DNA from: Cladosporium sp. IMV 00045
Taxonomy: Eukaryota; Ascomycota; Dothideomycetes; Cladosporiales; Cladosporiaceae
DNA: 60,464 nt
Direction: 5' to 3'
NCBI GenBank assembly: GCA_001931905.2
Contig: MSJI02000524.1
Span: forward strand, 1 to 60,464
The position numbers were made by a program, and so were the translations under genes. Each line of letters opens with the position of its first letter. Positions within the stretch are counted from its first letter, which is position 1. Below are positions 1-11,572 of this stretch, in pieces. Below the pieces are notes generated by a model. That model was not told the origin of the DNA and made no database searches. It was given only the letters and a program-made list of their open reading frames with translations.

Positions 1-2
1 GA

Positions 3-1299
3 CGAGCAATCTATGGCAACATTGTTGGATTCCCTGGAGGTGTGGCTTATGCGATGATGGTTGCAAAGGTCTGCCAGCTGTATCCGAAGGCCGCGGCTCC
101 GCGCATTGTTTCTCGATTCTTCTGGCTCATGTCCAACTGGAGGTGGCCCGATCCCGTCAGACTTCAGAACAGAGAGGATGCGCCTCTGCAGCTTCGTGAG
201 TGGGATCCCGCGACAAGTTTCCACGACCGAAAGCACCTCATGCCGATCATCACACCCGCGTACCCATCCATGAACTCCACCCACAATATCGGCCCTTCAA
301 CTTTTAAGGTACTGCTGAAAGAGCTGAAGCGGGGACTCGACATCACCAATGAGATTACTGGTCCTGGCACGAAGCAGTGGAAGGATCTATTCCAGAAGCA
401 CACATTCTTTACGAAAGACTACAAACACTACCTCATGGTGGTGTCCGCTAGTCACTCAAAAGAAGCGCAACAAGCGTGGTCCGGCCTTTGTCAGGCGCGC
501 CTTCGTAGGCTCATCACGAAAATTGAAGAGCTGCAAGGTAGTGTCGAGTTGGCGCACCCTTTCAATAAAGGCTTTGACCGCGTTCACGAGTGCTTGCCAG
601 GAGCTCAGACAGACACGGTTCTCCAAGGCGGCCTCGACTACCAAATCAAGGAATCAGAAACCACCGAAACGGCCGGCGACATCCAGACCCAGGCTGCTGC
701 TCAAACGGAAGCAGAAGGCATGCCTATCCCTGTTGCCAATGGCGAAAGCCACGAAGCCACAGGCGATGGCAAACAGAAGATCTACACAACGACCTACTAC
801 GTCGGCATTGATCTGAAGCCGAACCAAAAGTCGCTTGACATCTCCTACGCCATCCATGACTACAAGAACATCGTCATGAGTGCCGACCTTTACAATGCAG
901 AGACCAACTCCATCCGCGTGACGCACGTCCGCAAGTACGTACAAACAACGCCCAGATCTAAATGCGCCCACACTAACCCTACCTCCAGTTACGACCTACC
1001 CGCAGACCTTTTCGCAGAAGGCGAAGTGCGACCGACTCGAGCTAAGAAGACGAAGGCGGCCAAAAGCACACCCCAACCTGCCTCTGCATCACTGGCGAAT
1101 AACAAGCGCACGGTCTCCGGCGCAGGACTCGACGTACGTAATCTTGAGAGAGATATACGAACTGACTCCACCTTCCCATCAGCACTTTTCAAACAGGCTA
1201 AATGCTTACATTTCACTCCAGGAAAACAACGACCCTGCAAAACGCCGCCAGCCGGAGGCCGCTACCCCAAACGGCACAGCAAACGGCGAAGCACCTTGA
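3..1299 (+). CDS. pap1: Poly(A) polymerase, C-terminal part (partial, 5' end outside window)
   Basis: Nuclear poly(A) polymerase adds the poly(A) tail to cleaved pre-mRNA. Seen: the first visible residues, around GGVAYAMMVAKVCQLYP, then RFFWLMSNWRWPDPV and MPIITPAYPSMNSTHNI, match the conserved end of the central domain of eukaryotic PAPs. An RNA-binding domain and a basic, low-complexity tail follow. The reading frame is open to the left edge, so the catalytic N-terminal half is missing. Exons are 3-934, 989-1133 and 1222-1299, 384 visible residues. Intron 1 (54 nt, a multiple of three, branch CACTAAC) would otherwise be read through. Splicing intron 2 (88 nt) moves the stop to 1297-1299 and gives a short tail ending NGEAP, instead of the longer unspliced ORF. 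Confidence is high for the family and good for the exons. Confidence 0.93.
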
Positions 1300-2584
1300 A
1301 CGACCCTTGGACGGTCGTAAAGTGTTTGTCACATTGTTCTGCTTTTAACGCACACGAAGCTGCTCATGACTCGCCGCGTCTAACATTCGACGTGTAGGTC
1401 GAAACCATCGATCGCAGCGAACTATCAAAAAGCACAGGCATGCAGACTCGACACCCCTTTCAATGAGCGCCCGAAACGATATCAGAAGAGCACGCTCGCA
1501 ACGAGGGAGGCCACCACATCTGGGCATACGATACCAAACTCGAAGGCGGAGCCACCCAGAGATCGAAAAATTCGAAACAGCAAAAAAAGCATCAAGAAAC
1601 ACCAACAAAACATTCCCCGCCAGATGCAAAGCTGGCAGGTAAGTAAGGCCAGTCTGTCCTCACAACCTCTCAGAGGGGAAGGGCAGACCAAGACAGGTGA
1701 TGACAACGTAAAAGCGTTGAGAAGGGGCCTGGCGAGAGATGACAATACCCACGGAATTTTTCTAATCACACAGGCAGACCGAGACGAGGCGAGGCGAGGC
1801 GTTTGCGGCTGGGCCTTTTTCTTTTCTTTTCTTCCTGTATTTGCGAGCGAAGAGCTTCTCCCCCCTTTCGGCTTTTCGGCTTTTCTCTGTTCCTCTCAAC
1901 TCCTCTAGATATACCCTCATCCCCAAGGGACCCGCCTTGCACCAAAAGAATAATTTTTCGGCTTGATTCACAAGCTCCCCAAAATACACAGAAAGGGCGG
2001 GCGGGTTCTTGGTTTCATTTTCTTTGCTTTGTGCTAGGCAGACAGACAGGCAGATAGCTCTCCTTCGTGAACAATGGAAAAGGTGTTTTGCTCTTTGCTT
2101 TCCATGGAGCTCATAAGTTCTGGTCTAAAGTTACAGTGTTCCTTATCTCATCATCTTTGAAAGATCTCTCGATTTTGCCCGTCTTCGACAGTTGCACGTG
2201 GCAATTGGGCGGTCGTGAACTGTAATAATCAAATTTTCTGATGCGAAACGATCGGTTTCTCGTGCTCAATTTCTCGGGGCGACTCTTTTAAAAAGCAAGA
2301 GAAGAACAAGGTGGGTCGAAGAAAAGATATGTCCCGCTATATACCTATCGATATCTGCGCGAACAGCCCCTCAAACCCCGACTTCAACAACCTCCCCTTT
2401 TTTTCTCCCCTTCCCGCTTTTTTGTTCCCATCAAAAGTCAAGAATGGAGAAAATCACCAACCTCGACTCACTCACTCACTCAGATCCACACAGCCCATCC
2501 ACAAACAGCAACAGGTAAAAAGCAGGAAAAGGCAGGTATGTAATTCGCATTCAACATCCACATCGCCCATCCACAACCCTCAGC

Positions 2585-2620
<36 letters not shown>
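2585..2620. repeat. (GCA)12 trinucleotide microsatellite
   Basis: Twelve uninterrupted GCA units in intergenic DNA. Read on the plus strand they would give a short serine run in an ORF that is not otherwise supported. Confidence 0.97.
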
Positions 2621-2622
<2 letters not shown>

Positions 2623-2889
2623 GACAGCGCAAGAGACTCTTCTTTTCTCCCTCCTCAGATCCTAGAGAAAGTTGGACTGTGAGAACCCAAGGAGAGACGA
2701 AGCAAGAAAGACAGTACGACGCGGAGAATTGCATGGAATGCAGCGAAAGTGACGTGAGAGTGGAAGTGAAGTGCGACGGCCGCGACGGCGGCAAAGCGAG
2801 AGACGCAAGGCGCAAGCGAGCAAGGTAGTTGGAGCAAATGCAAGTTCAAATCAAGAGAGGGAAAGAGAGGGAAAGTGGAGAGCAAGAGC

Positions 2890-2894
<5 letters not shown>

Positions 2895-2932
<38 letters not shown>
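2895..2932. repeat. (GA)19 dinucleotide microsatellite in a purine tract
   Basis: Nineteen uninterrupted GA units, inside about 400 bases that are strongly purine-biased on the plus strand. GCAAAA-like units follow near 3036-3060. Confidence 0.97.
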
Positions 2933-2937
<5 letters not shown>

Positions 2938-3561
2938 AGCAAAAAAAGCGTCAATAAATAAAAAGAAGTAGGTATTGGGTATGTGGAAGATGTAAAAACA
3001 CAGCAAAAACCAGAAAAAACAAGAAAGCAGTAAGCAAAGCAAAAGCAAAAGCAAAAAGCATATCAGACAAGCAAAAGCGCAGCGAGAAAGAGTCTCTTTT
3101 TTCATCCCTTCATTGTGCACTTCCTCTCTCTCCTTTCTTCGATTAACCTCCCTTGAGCCTTTTTCATGTTCACCTCTCTTTGCGGTTAAGCGCCCGCGCG
3201 CTCTGGAAGAAAATTAAGAAGTTGCAACATGCAGCCACAGCGCTAGACATGGGCGTAAGCGTAAGCGCTTTTCGTTTCGTGATATTTCTTTTTCGCCTCC
3301 CTCGGCTTTTTCGTGGTCTCCTCCTTCTTCATTAGTTCTTGGGAGTGGGTGAGCTCCTCCGACTCTATCCAAGGAAAATTAGGGAAAGAAAGAGGGGTCA
3401 GGTTGTACGTGATGTAGTACTCGGGGCCTCTCCAGGAATGAATAAGAAGGTGTCGTCTCTGAACCATGTGAGCTCACCGAGACGCACTGGTGCTCCAGGA
3501 AGGAATATTGTCGTGCAAGGCGTTGTTCATTTGTTTCTTTTCTCTGCTTTTTTTGATATTT

Positions 3562-6062
3562 TTACCTGAACCTCGCAGAGCAGCGACCCATGACCTCGCC
3601 CTGGCAGACGAGCTCGGCGTTGAACTCTGAGCCATCAAGTGTGAGGTAAATGTCGAAGTAGACGCGGTAGAACGTGCCCTGGGGCGTGTCCATGCGCTCG
3701 AAATCCTTCTCCAAGTTCTTGCGGCTGAGGTCTGAAGTGAGAGTGACGATTTCCTTGATGCCTGTGGGGTGAGGGTTAGCTTGAGTGACGACTGCTTCTG
3801 GAAAATTGCAAGTTGACTTACGAGGATCCTTGGTGTACTCAGGGCAGACGTCCTCATCGCAAGCGTAGAGGACGTCTTCGTACATGAGCGTTGCACCAGG
3901 CGCCACCTGTCTGAAGAACGAGACCTTGACAGGCTCGCCAATCTTGACTCTCTGGCCCTTTTGCACGAAGATTTGGCGAGTGTATTTGCATCTGTCTTTG
4001 CCATCGAGAGAGGGCACTCGGTACTGTTCGGGGTGGTGGCCTTCTTTGAAGGGTTGCAGGGTTGCCATGAGGTAGTGACGACGTGCAACACGCGAAGTGA
4101 TGACACGCTCGGTAATACCAGCAGTGACAGCACCCTTGACGATGGCGGCGACGGAGTCCATGGGACGGACGACTTTGTTCTGGAATTGAGGCGGGACGTG
4201 CAGCTTGATCTGTTGGAAGAGGTATTCTGACGCGCCGAAACCACCGACAACCAGTACGTTCTGCAAACGAAGTCAGTATGATCGCTCGTCGGGCATTCAA
4301 GTATTTGCATCGACCCACCTGAAGAAGTCTGTTCTGCGCCTGAATGGCGATGATTTGGTTCCTAACAAGCTCCAGAATCCTGTTGACGACAGGCTCGAAA
4401 CACTGCAAGATCTCCTCGTTGGTGAAGGTCATGTAACCTTCCTCGATACCAGCCTCAGGGAATTCAGCTTCGATGCCCACATCCACAGCCCACTTCTGAC
4501 CGTTATTCCTGAAGTCGGCCTTTATCCTGTTCTCGAAGTCCATGATACATTTGGCGTAAACCTTGCCAGCGACCTTCGAGCCATCGGGAAGCTTCATCTT
4601 GCGAATCTTTGCGCGGAGGATGTTGGAGAAGTTACGGTTCAGCGCTGTAGAACCGCAAGAATCACCAGAACCAGCCGTGCACTCTGCGACCGTGAAAGGC
4701 GACTCCTCCTCCACTTCGTAGGCGATCAAATCGACGGTACCACCACCACAGTCGACAATGAGGATCGCATCGTGCACCTTCAAGTTCAGCAGACCAGTCT
4801 TCGCGCAGAACATGGCGGCAGCTTCGGGTTCAGTGATGAGGGTGAGACGGTTATCGTTCTCATCGCGGAGGAAACCGGCCTGGATCGCAGCAGCTCTCGT
4901 CGCAGCTTTGCCTGCATCGTTCCAGATGGCAGGTACTGTGAGGAAGTATCGAATGTTACGCTCTTCTCTGTTGAACACTTCACCCAAGCTCTTCTGCAGT
5001 TGATTGCGCATAGCCTGTCGCAGCTTGAAGAGGTAGTCTGCTGCAACGTCGATTTCAGACTTTCCTGGAGGAAGCGGGGGAAGGTTGATCGGGTCGATGT
5101 AGGTGTTTCCGGAAAGCATCAGCTGCAACTTGAACCATTCCACCTTTTGAACGCCTGGCTTGGGGTAGCCGGTGGGCGCGAGCGCATCCGCAATGTCAGG
5201 ACCCCAGCCAACAACCTGCTGGTGCTGATCGTAGTAAAGAACGGTGGGAATCTGTACACAATAAATGTGAGCGAAGATCGAGAGATGTGAGAAAGGGAAA
5301 GAACTGTACCTTTTGCTTCGTCTGAGTTCCCGCGCCAGGCCATTCGACAATGATATCCTCTTTGGCCTCGGTGTTGGTAGCGAAAGCGAAAGCGACACCA
5401 GAGAAAGTGGTACCCTGTGGAAAGCGAATTAGCAGACGCTTAGATAGAATTTCGAATCATGCGCAACCTACAAAATCAATACCGACGATCAGCTGCGCCT
5501 TGCTGCGATTGTTACCCTCGACCTCCGCCAGGCTTCTTCCGTACAGCGCATTGCCAGGTTGCGGAGCGCCATAGCCGTATGCTTGCTGCTGCTGCTGCAT
5601 TGGGTAGCCAGGCGGGGCAGGAGCCTGCTGCTGGCTGTACATGTGTTGCTGGTGCTGGGGAGCATAAGCATGTCCACCGCCGGTGTTGATGGGCGGCGGT
5701 GGCATTGGGCTAGTGGGCCTGCCTTGGTTAGGGTTGTGAGCGCCGAGGTTGTTGCCTTGATTGGCGTACTGGTAGGACGGCGGCCGACCGAGCGGCTGCT
5801 GAGGGTTCATGTTGTTTAGCGAAGTGGTGGAAGCAGAGGCAGCAGGAGCGGTGCCGGAAGGCTGTTGGGAGGAGGAGTTGTTGGAGGCGAGACTGGTGGC
5901 GGCGGAAGAGGTGCCGTTGGAGGCGGAGGTGGTGGGCGCAGAGGGAGTGAGGGTGGAGGTTGAGGGAGTCTTGGAGGCTTGCTGCTGCGGGACGGACTTG
6001 TCGTTGCTCGATCTGCGAGTCGAGCCAACTAGTTTGCGGAAGCGGGAGTTCATGGATGACAT
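3562..6062 (-). CDS. Hsp70/actin-like ATPase-domain protein with Q/P/S-rich N-terminus
   Basis: A cytosolic Hsp70-superfamily protein of the HSPA12-like group; its client or pathway is unknown. Exons on the minus strand are 6062-5472, 5414-5310, 5251-4319, 4260-3822 and 3761-3562, 755 residues. Seen: phosphate-1 motif GIDFGTTFSG across the first splice junction (about residues 194-203), phosphate-2 motif DCGGGTVDL (about 399-407) and adenosine motif VLVVGGFGASEYL. The first 190 residues are Ser/Thr/Pro/Gln-rich with short Q runs and are unlike canonical Hsp70. There is no EEVD-type tail, and the classical substrate-binding domain is shortened. The four introns are 56-60 nt with consensus borders. 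The first junction restores the conserved GTTFSG motif, which supports the model. A second Met lies three residues after the chosen start. Confidence 0.88.
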
Positions 6063-8854
6063 CCAGAGAGGAGCATTCCTTGCCGAGGGGAGGAAGCAGA
6101 AGAAGAAGAGGCGAGAAGGAGAGGGAGATGTAGGTTTCAGCAGGCGCGAGGAGGTGTTGGCTTGGGTGCAGGCTGCAGGTGAGATCGGACACGGTGCGAG
6201 CGGCTCTCAGAGGAGCGTCAGGCACGGTCAGGCAGACGTGCAGCAGCAGTGGGAGCAGCAGCAGAGGCGGAGACAGCGAGCGAGCGAGAATGGAGTGTGT
6301 TGTGTGGTAGGTGAGGCGAGCGGACGATGTCACAGAACAAGCTCCCGAGGTGGCGGTGGTGGTGTGGTGATTCCTTGCTGTGCTGGGAGTAGCAGTGGGA
6401 GTAGTATGGAGGAGGCAGATGCGCAGCAAGCAGCAGCGGTAGCGAGTGAGGGACAGGGCGCCAAGGGCGGAGTAGCAGGTGAAGTGAGAGGCTGATGGCT
6501 TGTGCTCGCAGCACCGGAGCCCACGCTACAGCAGTAGGGCGGTGTGCCCTTGGGAAAGCCGTGCGGACGCGTCGAATGAGAGAGGCGATGGCGGGCTGCA
6601 ATTGGACGGCGAATATTATTTCGATGTTGAAGCGCAAAAGCTTAGGTCAGGATGGACAAGGGTAAGGTAGAGGGAGAAAATGATAATATGGGTATACAGC
6701 GTTGCGGTACGAAGGATCGAGTAGGGTTGGGTTGGAGAGAGACGACGCACGATGAGCGGGCTGAGCGCTGTGCTGTGCTCTGCTGGGCTGTTGGCTCAGC
6801 CCACGCTCTCGGAGGCCGAGAGAGGCAGAAGAGAGTGGGAGCAGTCAGCACGGCCTCCCATGGCTAGCGAGTATTTGTTAATCACTACTACTCCCCTTCT
6901 TGAGCATATACGACTCCTTCCACTCTCAATCATCTGCGCCACAGACTAGCACTACAAGGGAAAGCGCAGGAATATGCCCCCGAAACTCTCGTATGCAGGC
7001 ACTTCCCTTTACCACCCTGATACCAGCAATACATCATCTTTCGTACGACCTGAATAGGATTGCCAATACTATATGACAAAAGAGACCCCCACCCTTGCAA
7101 GAGACAAGACAGACAAGCCAGTCTGCAATCACCGATCTTGCATGCCAAGATCAAACCATAACTGCCCTCACCATTCTCAAAAAGTCCCAATGCCAAATTG
7201 AATCGTATACAAAAAAAAACAGTCGAAGACACGACAAGATCACCAGCCACAACCCCTTGTCCCCCTCGCAAAACGCACAGCTCAGACAAACAGCACTGCG
7301 TCCCCGAGTCATCCAACCCACGCCCCATGAAAAAGATCGCCGGCGGGAACGCACTATCGAACCTCGAACGAGAGGACAAAGCGCCAGCGCCCCCGGTGGC
7401 CCAACTAAAAATCCCTAGCCGAGCGAACCGGTCACGAGATGCAAGCAATCTCAATAGAATCGTATATTAAATTCAATCTATCGACTTGCCCACCAGACCC
7501 TTGTCAAACTGTCGCCGTAAACTCGGGCTGAACTCCTTCCCTGTCCTGGCTCTGCCTACCCCGGAACCGCAGCTGATATGAAGTCGGAGGCAGTCCAGCC
7601 AATGGCGTTGTCGAGGGGGCACTTCAGCTGTGAATCCAACATTCGTAAGTAGAGTGGTTGTCAAAGTCTCGGCAGTCAGCAGTCTGTTTGATTTGTAAAG
7701 CATGGCTTCCCACGGAATGCGACACGCAATCATCATCGTATTATAGGCACAAAAACATGAGGATCAGCCTTGAACGAGGGAAAAATCCCCATCCCAAAGC
7801 TCGACCATTCAAATCAACACCACAACCCCCACGCTGCATACGTCCCTCTCCTGCACCACCTCGCGCGCCACATCCTGCCATACCAATGAATGTGCATACC
7901 AATGAATGCATACCAATGGAGAAATCTCAAAAATCAATTCTCCCAAGCCACCTGTCCATTTCCAGCCAGCCCGCGTGGCGTGGCGTTTTCCCAATTGCCG
8001 GACCTACGTAACTCTCAGCTCAGCTCAGCATTGCTCCCAAATGTGTGCAGCGTCCAGCCATAAAACGTCGCCCAAGCCAGCGAAGCAACAAGGCTGATGT
8101 GCCGGCTGAGGTCTAGATCCTCGGACTTTGAAGTATAGTCCAGGGCCACTTATGGTGGGTTTTCTCCGATGGCGTGGGTGTGGGATGATGATATCGCGGA
8201 CCTGCTTTTGCTTTGCTGGATGCAGGTATGCCTTGTGCTGGGGTTTGATTGGAGTTTATTGATACTGCACAGCGTCTTAGAAGGTCTGGTGGGTTTTCGT
8301 TGGATTTGTTGCTTATCAGGTTTGCTTGGCGATGCGAAAATGTTTGTGCATTGAATATATCTTGAAGATACCATCACCAATCCTTGTGATTCTCTTGAGC
8401 TTCTTCTCGTTGGTCATTGTCTTCTCGACCTGCATTTCGAGACAACTAAAGCCGTCGCTGGAACAGATCGACAGGGCCATGTTGATCAACTGCAACACAA
8501 TCCAAAGACTGTTCGCTAATACGGCCAAAGAGATATTACATGTCCTGACAATTCTGCCACCGTACTTGAGGTTACATGAGCCTGTTCTGACACATCATGT
8601 AGCGACTTCTTGCAAGTCCAAGAGAACAAATCCACTCACGAAACAACACAATCCCATCAAAGCCAACAATTTCATGTACAATCATTAACATTCCCGCCCA
8701 TCTAACAAGTCATCTAAATTCATCACCAAAAATCCTCCCTTCACCCTCCAAAGGCGAAGATAAATCATATCGTAAACCCTTCCATCCATATATTCACCAT
8801 CGCCCATTCATCCTTTCTTCTTCCCTTTCCCACGTCCAAACAAAACCGAGAAAA
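6063..8854. other. Intergenic region between two minus-strand genes
   Basis: These 2.8 kb hold the promoter and leader of the Hsp70-like gene and the 3' flank of the PhoD gene. The part near 6063-6600 is rich in CAG/CTG-type trinucleotides. From 6870 on I see only short ORFs with no recognisable domain, some beginning at non-ATG codons. No RNA gene was recognised. Confidence 0.55.
7879..7918. repeat. Three short direct repeats CATACCAATG
   Basis: CATACCAATG occurs at 7879-7888, 7895-7904 and 7909-7918, spaced 16 and 14 nt apart. It lies in otherwise featureless intergenic DNA. Confidence 0.9.
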
Positions 8855-11572
8855 TCACTCCAACCCCTCATAAACATTCCTCTTCCAAACCCTCCTCTTC
8901 CTCCCACCTCCATCACCAACAAACGCAACAAGAGCGACCGTCAAGCCCACGATTCCGACGGCGACGGCGAAAACTGCGTAGAAGACCCGGGGGATGGGAG
9001 TGTGGCGTTTCTTTGGGTAGAAAAGAAGAGTTGTACGTTAGTCTTGTGCTATACACTCTTCTTATGCGAATGGGTAAGGTAGGAATTGGGAAGGGGAGCG
9101 GCGAAGATCCAACGGTGTTGCTTTTTCTTTTTTCCTTCTCTTTCCTTGGCCAGCCAAGATTCAACCGTCTCTTTCCCTTGTGTTTCTCCACGTCCCTTCT
9201 CTTCCCTCATCCTCCCCTCAACAAGACCCCGTGCTGTTACAAAAAAGGCTGCTATTACTGACACTCACCTCAACGCGAGGCTGACTGACGAACCACTCCC
9301 CCGTCACGGTATCATTGGTCAAATACTCCAGCGCGACTTTGCCGCCCTTCAGACTTCCCGACTCGGCCACGCCACCCGCCACAGGGCGCGCGAGCTTATT
9401 CTCGTCCTTGCGCACGGTGAAATTCGCCAGGGGCACTTCGTACGGGTTGCGGTCGAGGATGGTGGGCAAGCCGAAGAAAAGCGCGCGCAGCTCGTCCCGC
9501 TCGATCTGCAGTTCGAAGTAGCCCCGGTAGAACATCTCGTTCCATTGCAACTCGGCGTTGTGGGTGTTGAACCAGTCCGATTCGCGGTTGGCATCGGGGA
9601 TGTTGTTTTCGCCGGCGGGCGTGGGGGAGGTTACTGCCGTGCCGGCGAATTCGACGCCGATGAAAGAGGACTCATCGCCGTAGTCGACGACTAGGTCGGA
9701 GACCCAGTTGGCGTGGCTGTCGCCCGAGATGACGACGTTGTTGCTGATGTTGTTCTGGTGCAGGTGTTGGAGGGTGCGGTTGCGGTTGGCTTGGTAGCCG
9801 TCCCATTGGTCGAAGTTGTAGGGGTTCATGTTGCCGTAGATGGCGGACTGGTTGACGCGTGCGAAGACTGTCTGTGAGCCGATGATGCGCCAGGCTGCTC
9901 CGCGAGAAGAGGAGGCGGAAAGCTGGTTGTAGAACCAGTTTTCTTGTCGGGAGCCCATCATCGTGCGGCCTGCGTCGTCTGAAATGGAGTGGATGTAGTC
10001 TGTGTTCCAGTAGAGATCGGTGATAGAGCGATCGTACTGCCGAGTGTCGAGCATCATCAGATCAAACAAGGAACCTATACTAAATGATCTCCAGATACGG
10101 AGGTTATCGTCCATCTCGACCTGACGGATGGGCATCCACCTGGATTGGTAATGGTCAGGAGGAAGGGGGATTTCGATCGCATTCAGGGTCACTCACTCAA
10201 AATAAGCACGCACGGCATTCATCTTTACCTGCTCAATTGCAACGCCGCCATCATTAATGAAAGATGCTTCGTTGTTGTTGAGGTCAGCCGCGCCATCACG
10301 GTACGTGTTGTCGGCAACCTGGAATGAACGTCAGTCTTGGCTTCCCAGTCTTACGACGGGCGGGAAAATCACCTCATGATCGTCCCATGTCGGGATCCAG
10401 GGGTACGCTGCGTGAGATAGCAGAAGATCAAGGTCGCTACGATAAGTAGCATGACGCTCTCGGAAATCATAAAGCGAGTGAATGACACGTTCTGGCTTGG
10501 GCACGCGACCAATCCCTGCACCATTACCGTAATCGCCGTTGCCTTGGTCTACAGAACTGTCAGTTGAAATCCAATTTAATGCAGTCCCTTGGAATCATCG
10601 AAGCTGCTTTTCAAGAAACCCTTCTCTCAGACATTTGGTCGAGGCAATAGAGCATAGGATGCCACGATGCTCCGCGATCCGTAACAAGCCCTACGCAACA
10701 AGTCGGGAACTCAGCCTGGAAGATTGGGATACAAACTCACTACCTCAAAGTCAGCCAAACGAACCATCAAACATGGCCCAATGCCAAACCCTAGCATTCA
10801 AGGCTCAAAAAAAACTCACCACTCATAAATATAATCCCCCAAATGCACCACATAATCCACACTCTCCTTCCTCGCCGAATTGCCATACGCATTGAAGAAC
10901 CCAAACGGGTAATTCGCACAACTGTACACCGCCAAATTCACCTGACTGACATCATCATCGACCGCCGGCGCCGTCTTGGTCCTGCCGAGCGGGCTTTTGT
11001 TGTCGCTGTCGCAGACGCTGAATTGGTAGTAGTAGCGCGTGAAAGGCTGCAGGCCCGTGGCTTCCACTTTCACCGTGTAGTCGACGTCGCTGGACGTGTA
11101 GGCTCGGCCGCTGGAGACGGGGTTGGAGAAGTCTTCGGTGAGTGAGACGGCGTAGCTGACGCAGATTGGTGCTGTGGAGATTGTTTGCGCGGGGCCGTGG
11201 GAGTAGAGGGGCACGCTGCCGGAGACTTGGCCGGGGTCGTCGACGGAGTCGTATTGTGGCGAGATGCGAGTCCAGAGGATTACTGAGTCGGAGTATGGAT
11301 CGCCGGAAGCCACGCCGTGGGTGAAATTGAGGTCTGATGGCTTGAATTGCTTGTCTGGCGTGTTGCGTTTGTTGACCTTATGGAGAGCTATACCCAAGCC
11401 AGGGTGATGTTCTGAAGGGGAGCGGTAGTTGATGTTCTTGATTGTGGCATTAGCTGTATGTTCCCATTGCTGACTTCATTGTTGAAGTCTACTGGTGCCT
11501 TGAACGTACTTTGGTCCAGCTCGCGGATGCTGTTGCCGCGAAGGCGCATGTGGATAAGAGCTGGAGTTTCAT
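8855..11572 (-). CDS. PhoD-like alkaline phosphatase/phosphodiesterase, secreted or membrane-anchored
   Basis: A PhoD-family metallophosphatase that hydrolyses phosphomono- or diesters outside the cytosol. Exons on the minus strand are 11572-11510, 11469-10820, 10556-10373, 10318-10197, 10139-9269 and 9010-8855, 681 residues. Seen: a signal-peptide-like start (MKLQLLSTCAFAATASAS), then FTHGVASGDPYSDSVILWTR, SCANYPFGFFNAYG, HLGDYIYE, DDHEVADNTYRDG and SGDSHANW, which are the metal-site motifs of the family. The last exon adds a hydrophobic segment (VFYAVFAVAVGIVGLTVALVAF) and a short basic tail, so the protein is probably type I membrane-anchored. Uncertain points are intron 1 (40 nt, short; a 52-nt alternative at 11505-11454 with a weak donor also keeps the frame), intron 2 (263 nt) and the last intron (258 nt, AAG acceptor). 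The family call is firm. Confidence 0.87.

Larger units (their letters stand above)
1300..3561. other. Long convergent intergenic region without a recognisable gene
   Basis: These 2.3 kb lie between two 3' ends. Only low-complexity ORFs are present. Pyrimidine-rich blocks lie near 1810-1900, 2390-2440 and 3095-3180. A purine-rich block runs from about 2690 to 3090 and contains a GA microsatellite, and a GCA microsatellite lies just before it. The pattern (pyrimidine tract, then a CA-rich leader near 2460-2520) resembles a fungal promoter and 5' leader, so an unannotated non-coding transcript is possible. No protein-coding gene is supported. Confidence 0.6.

Noticed and set aside
2311..2682. 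123-codon ORF ending in a serine run
   Set aside because: It begins at GTG, the serine run comes from the GCA microsatellite, and nothing else supports coding.
4205..5290. 361-codon plus-strand ORF opposite the Hsp70-like gene
   Set aside because: Antisense to ATPase-domain exons and with no domain of its own.
6930..7454. 174-codon minus-strand ORF
   Set aside because: It has no domain or membrane pattern that I recognise and no splice structure. It lies in a spacer of low coding character.
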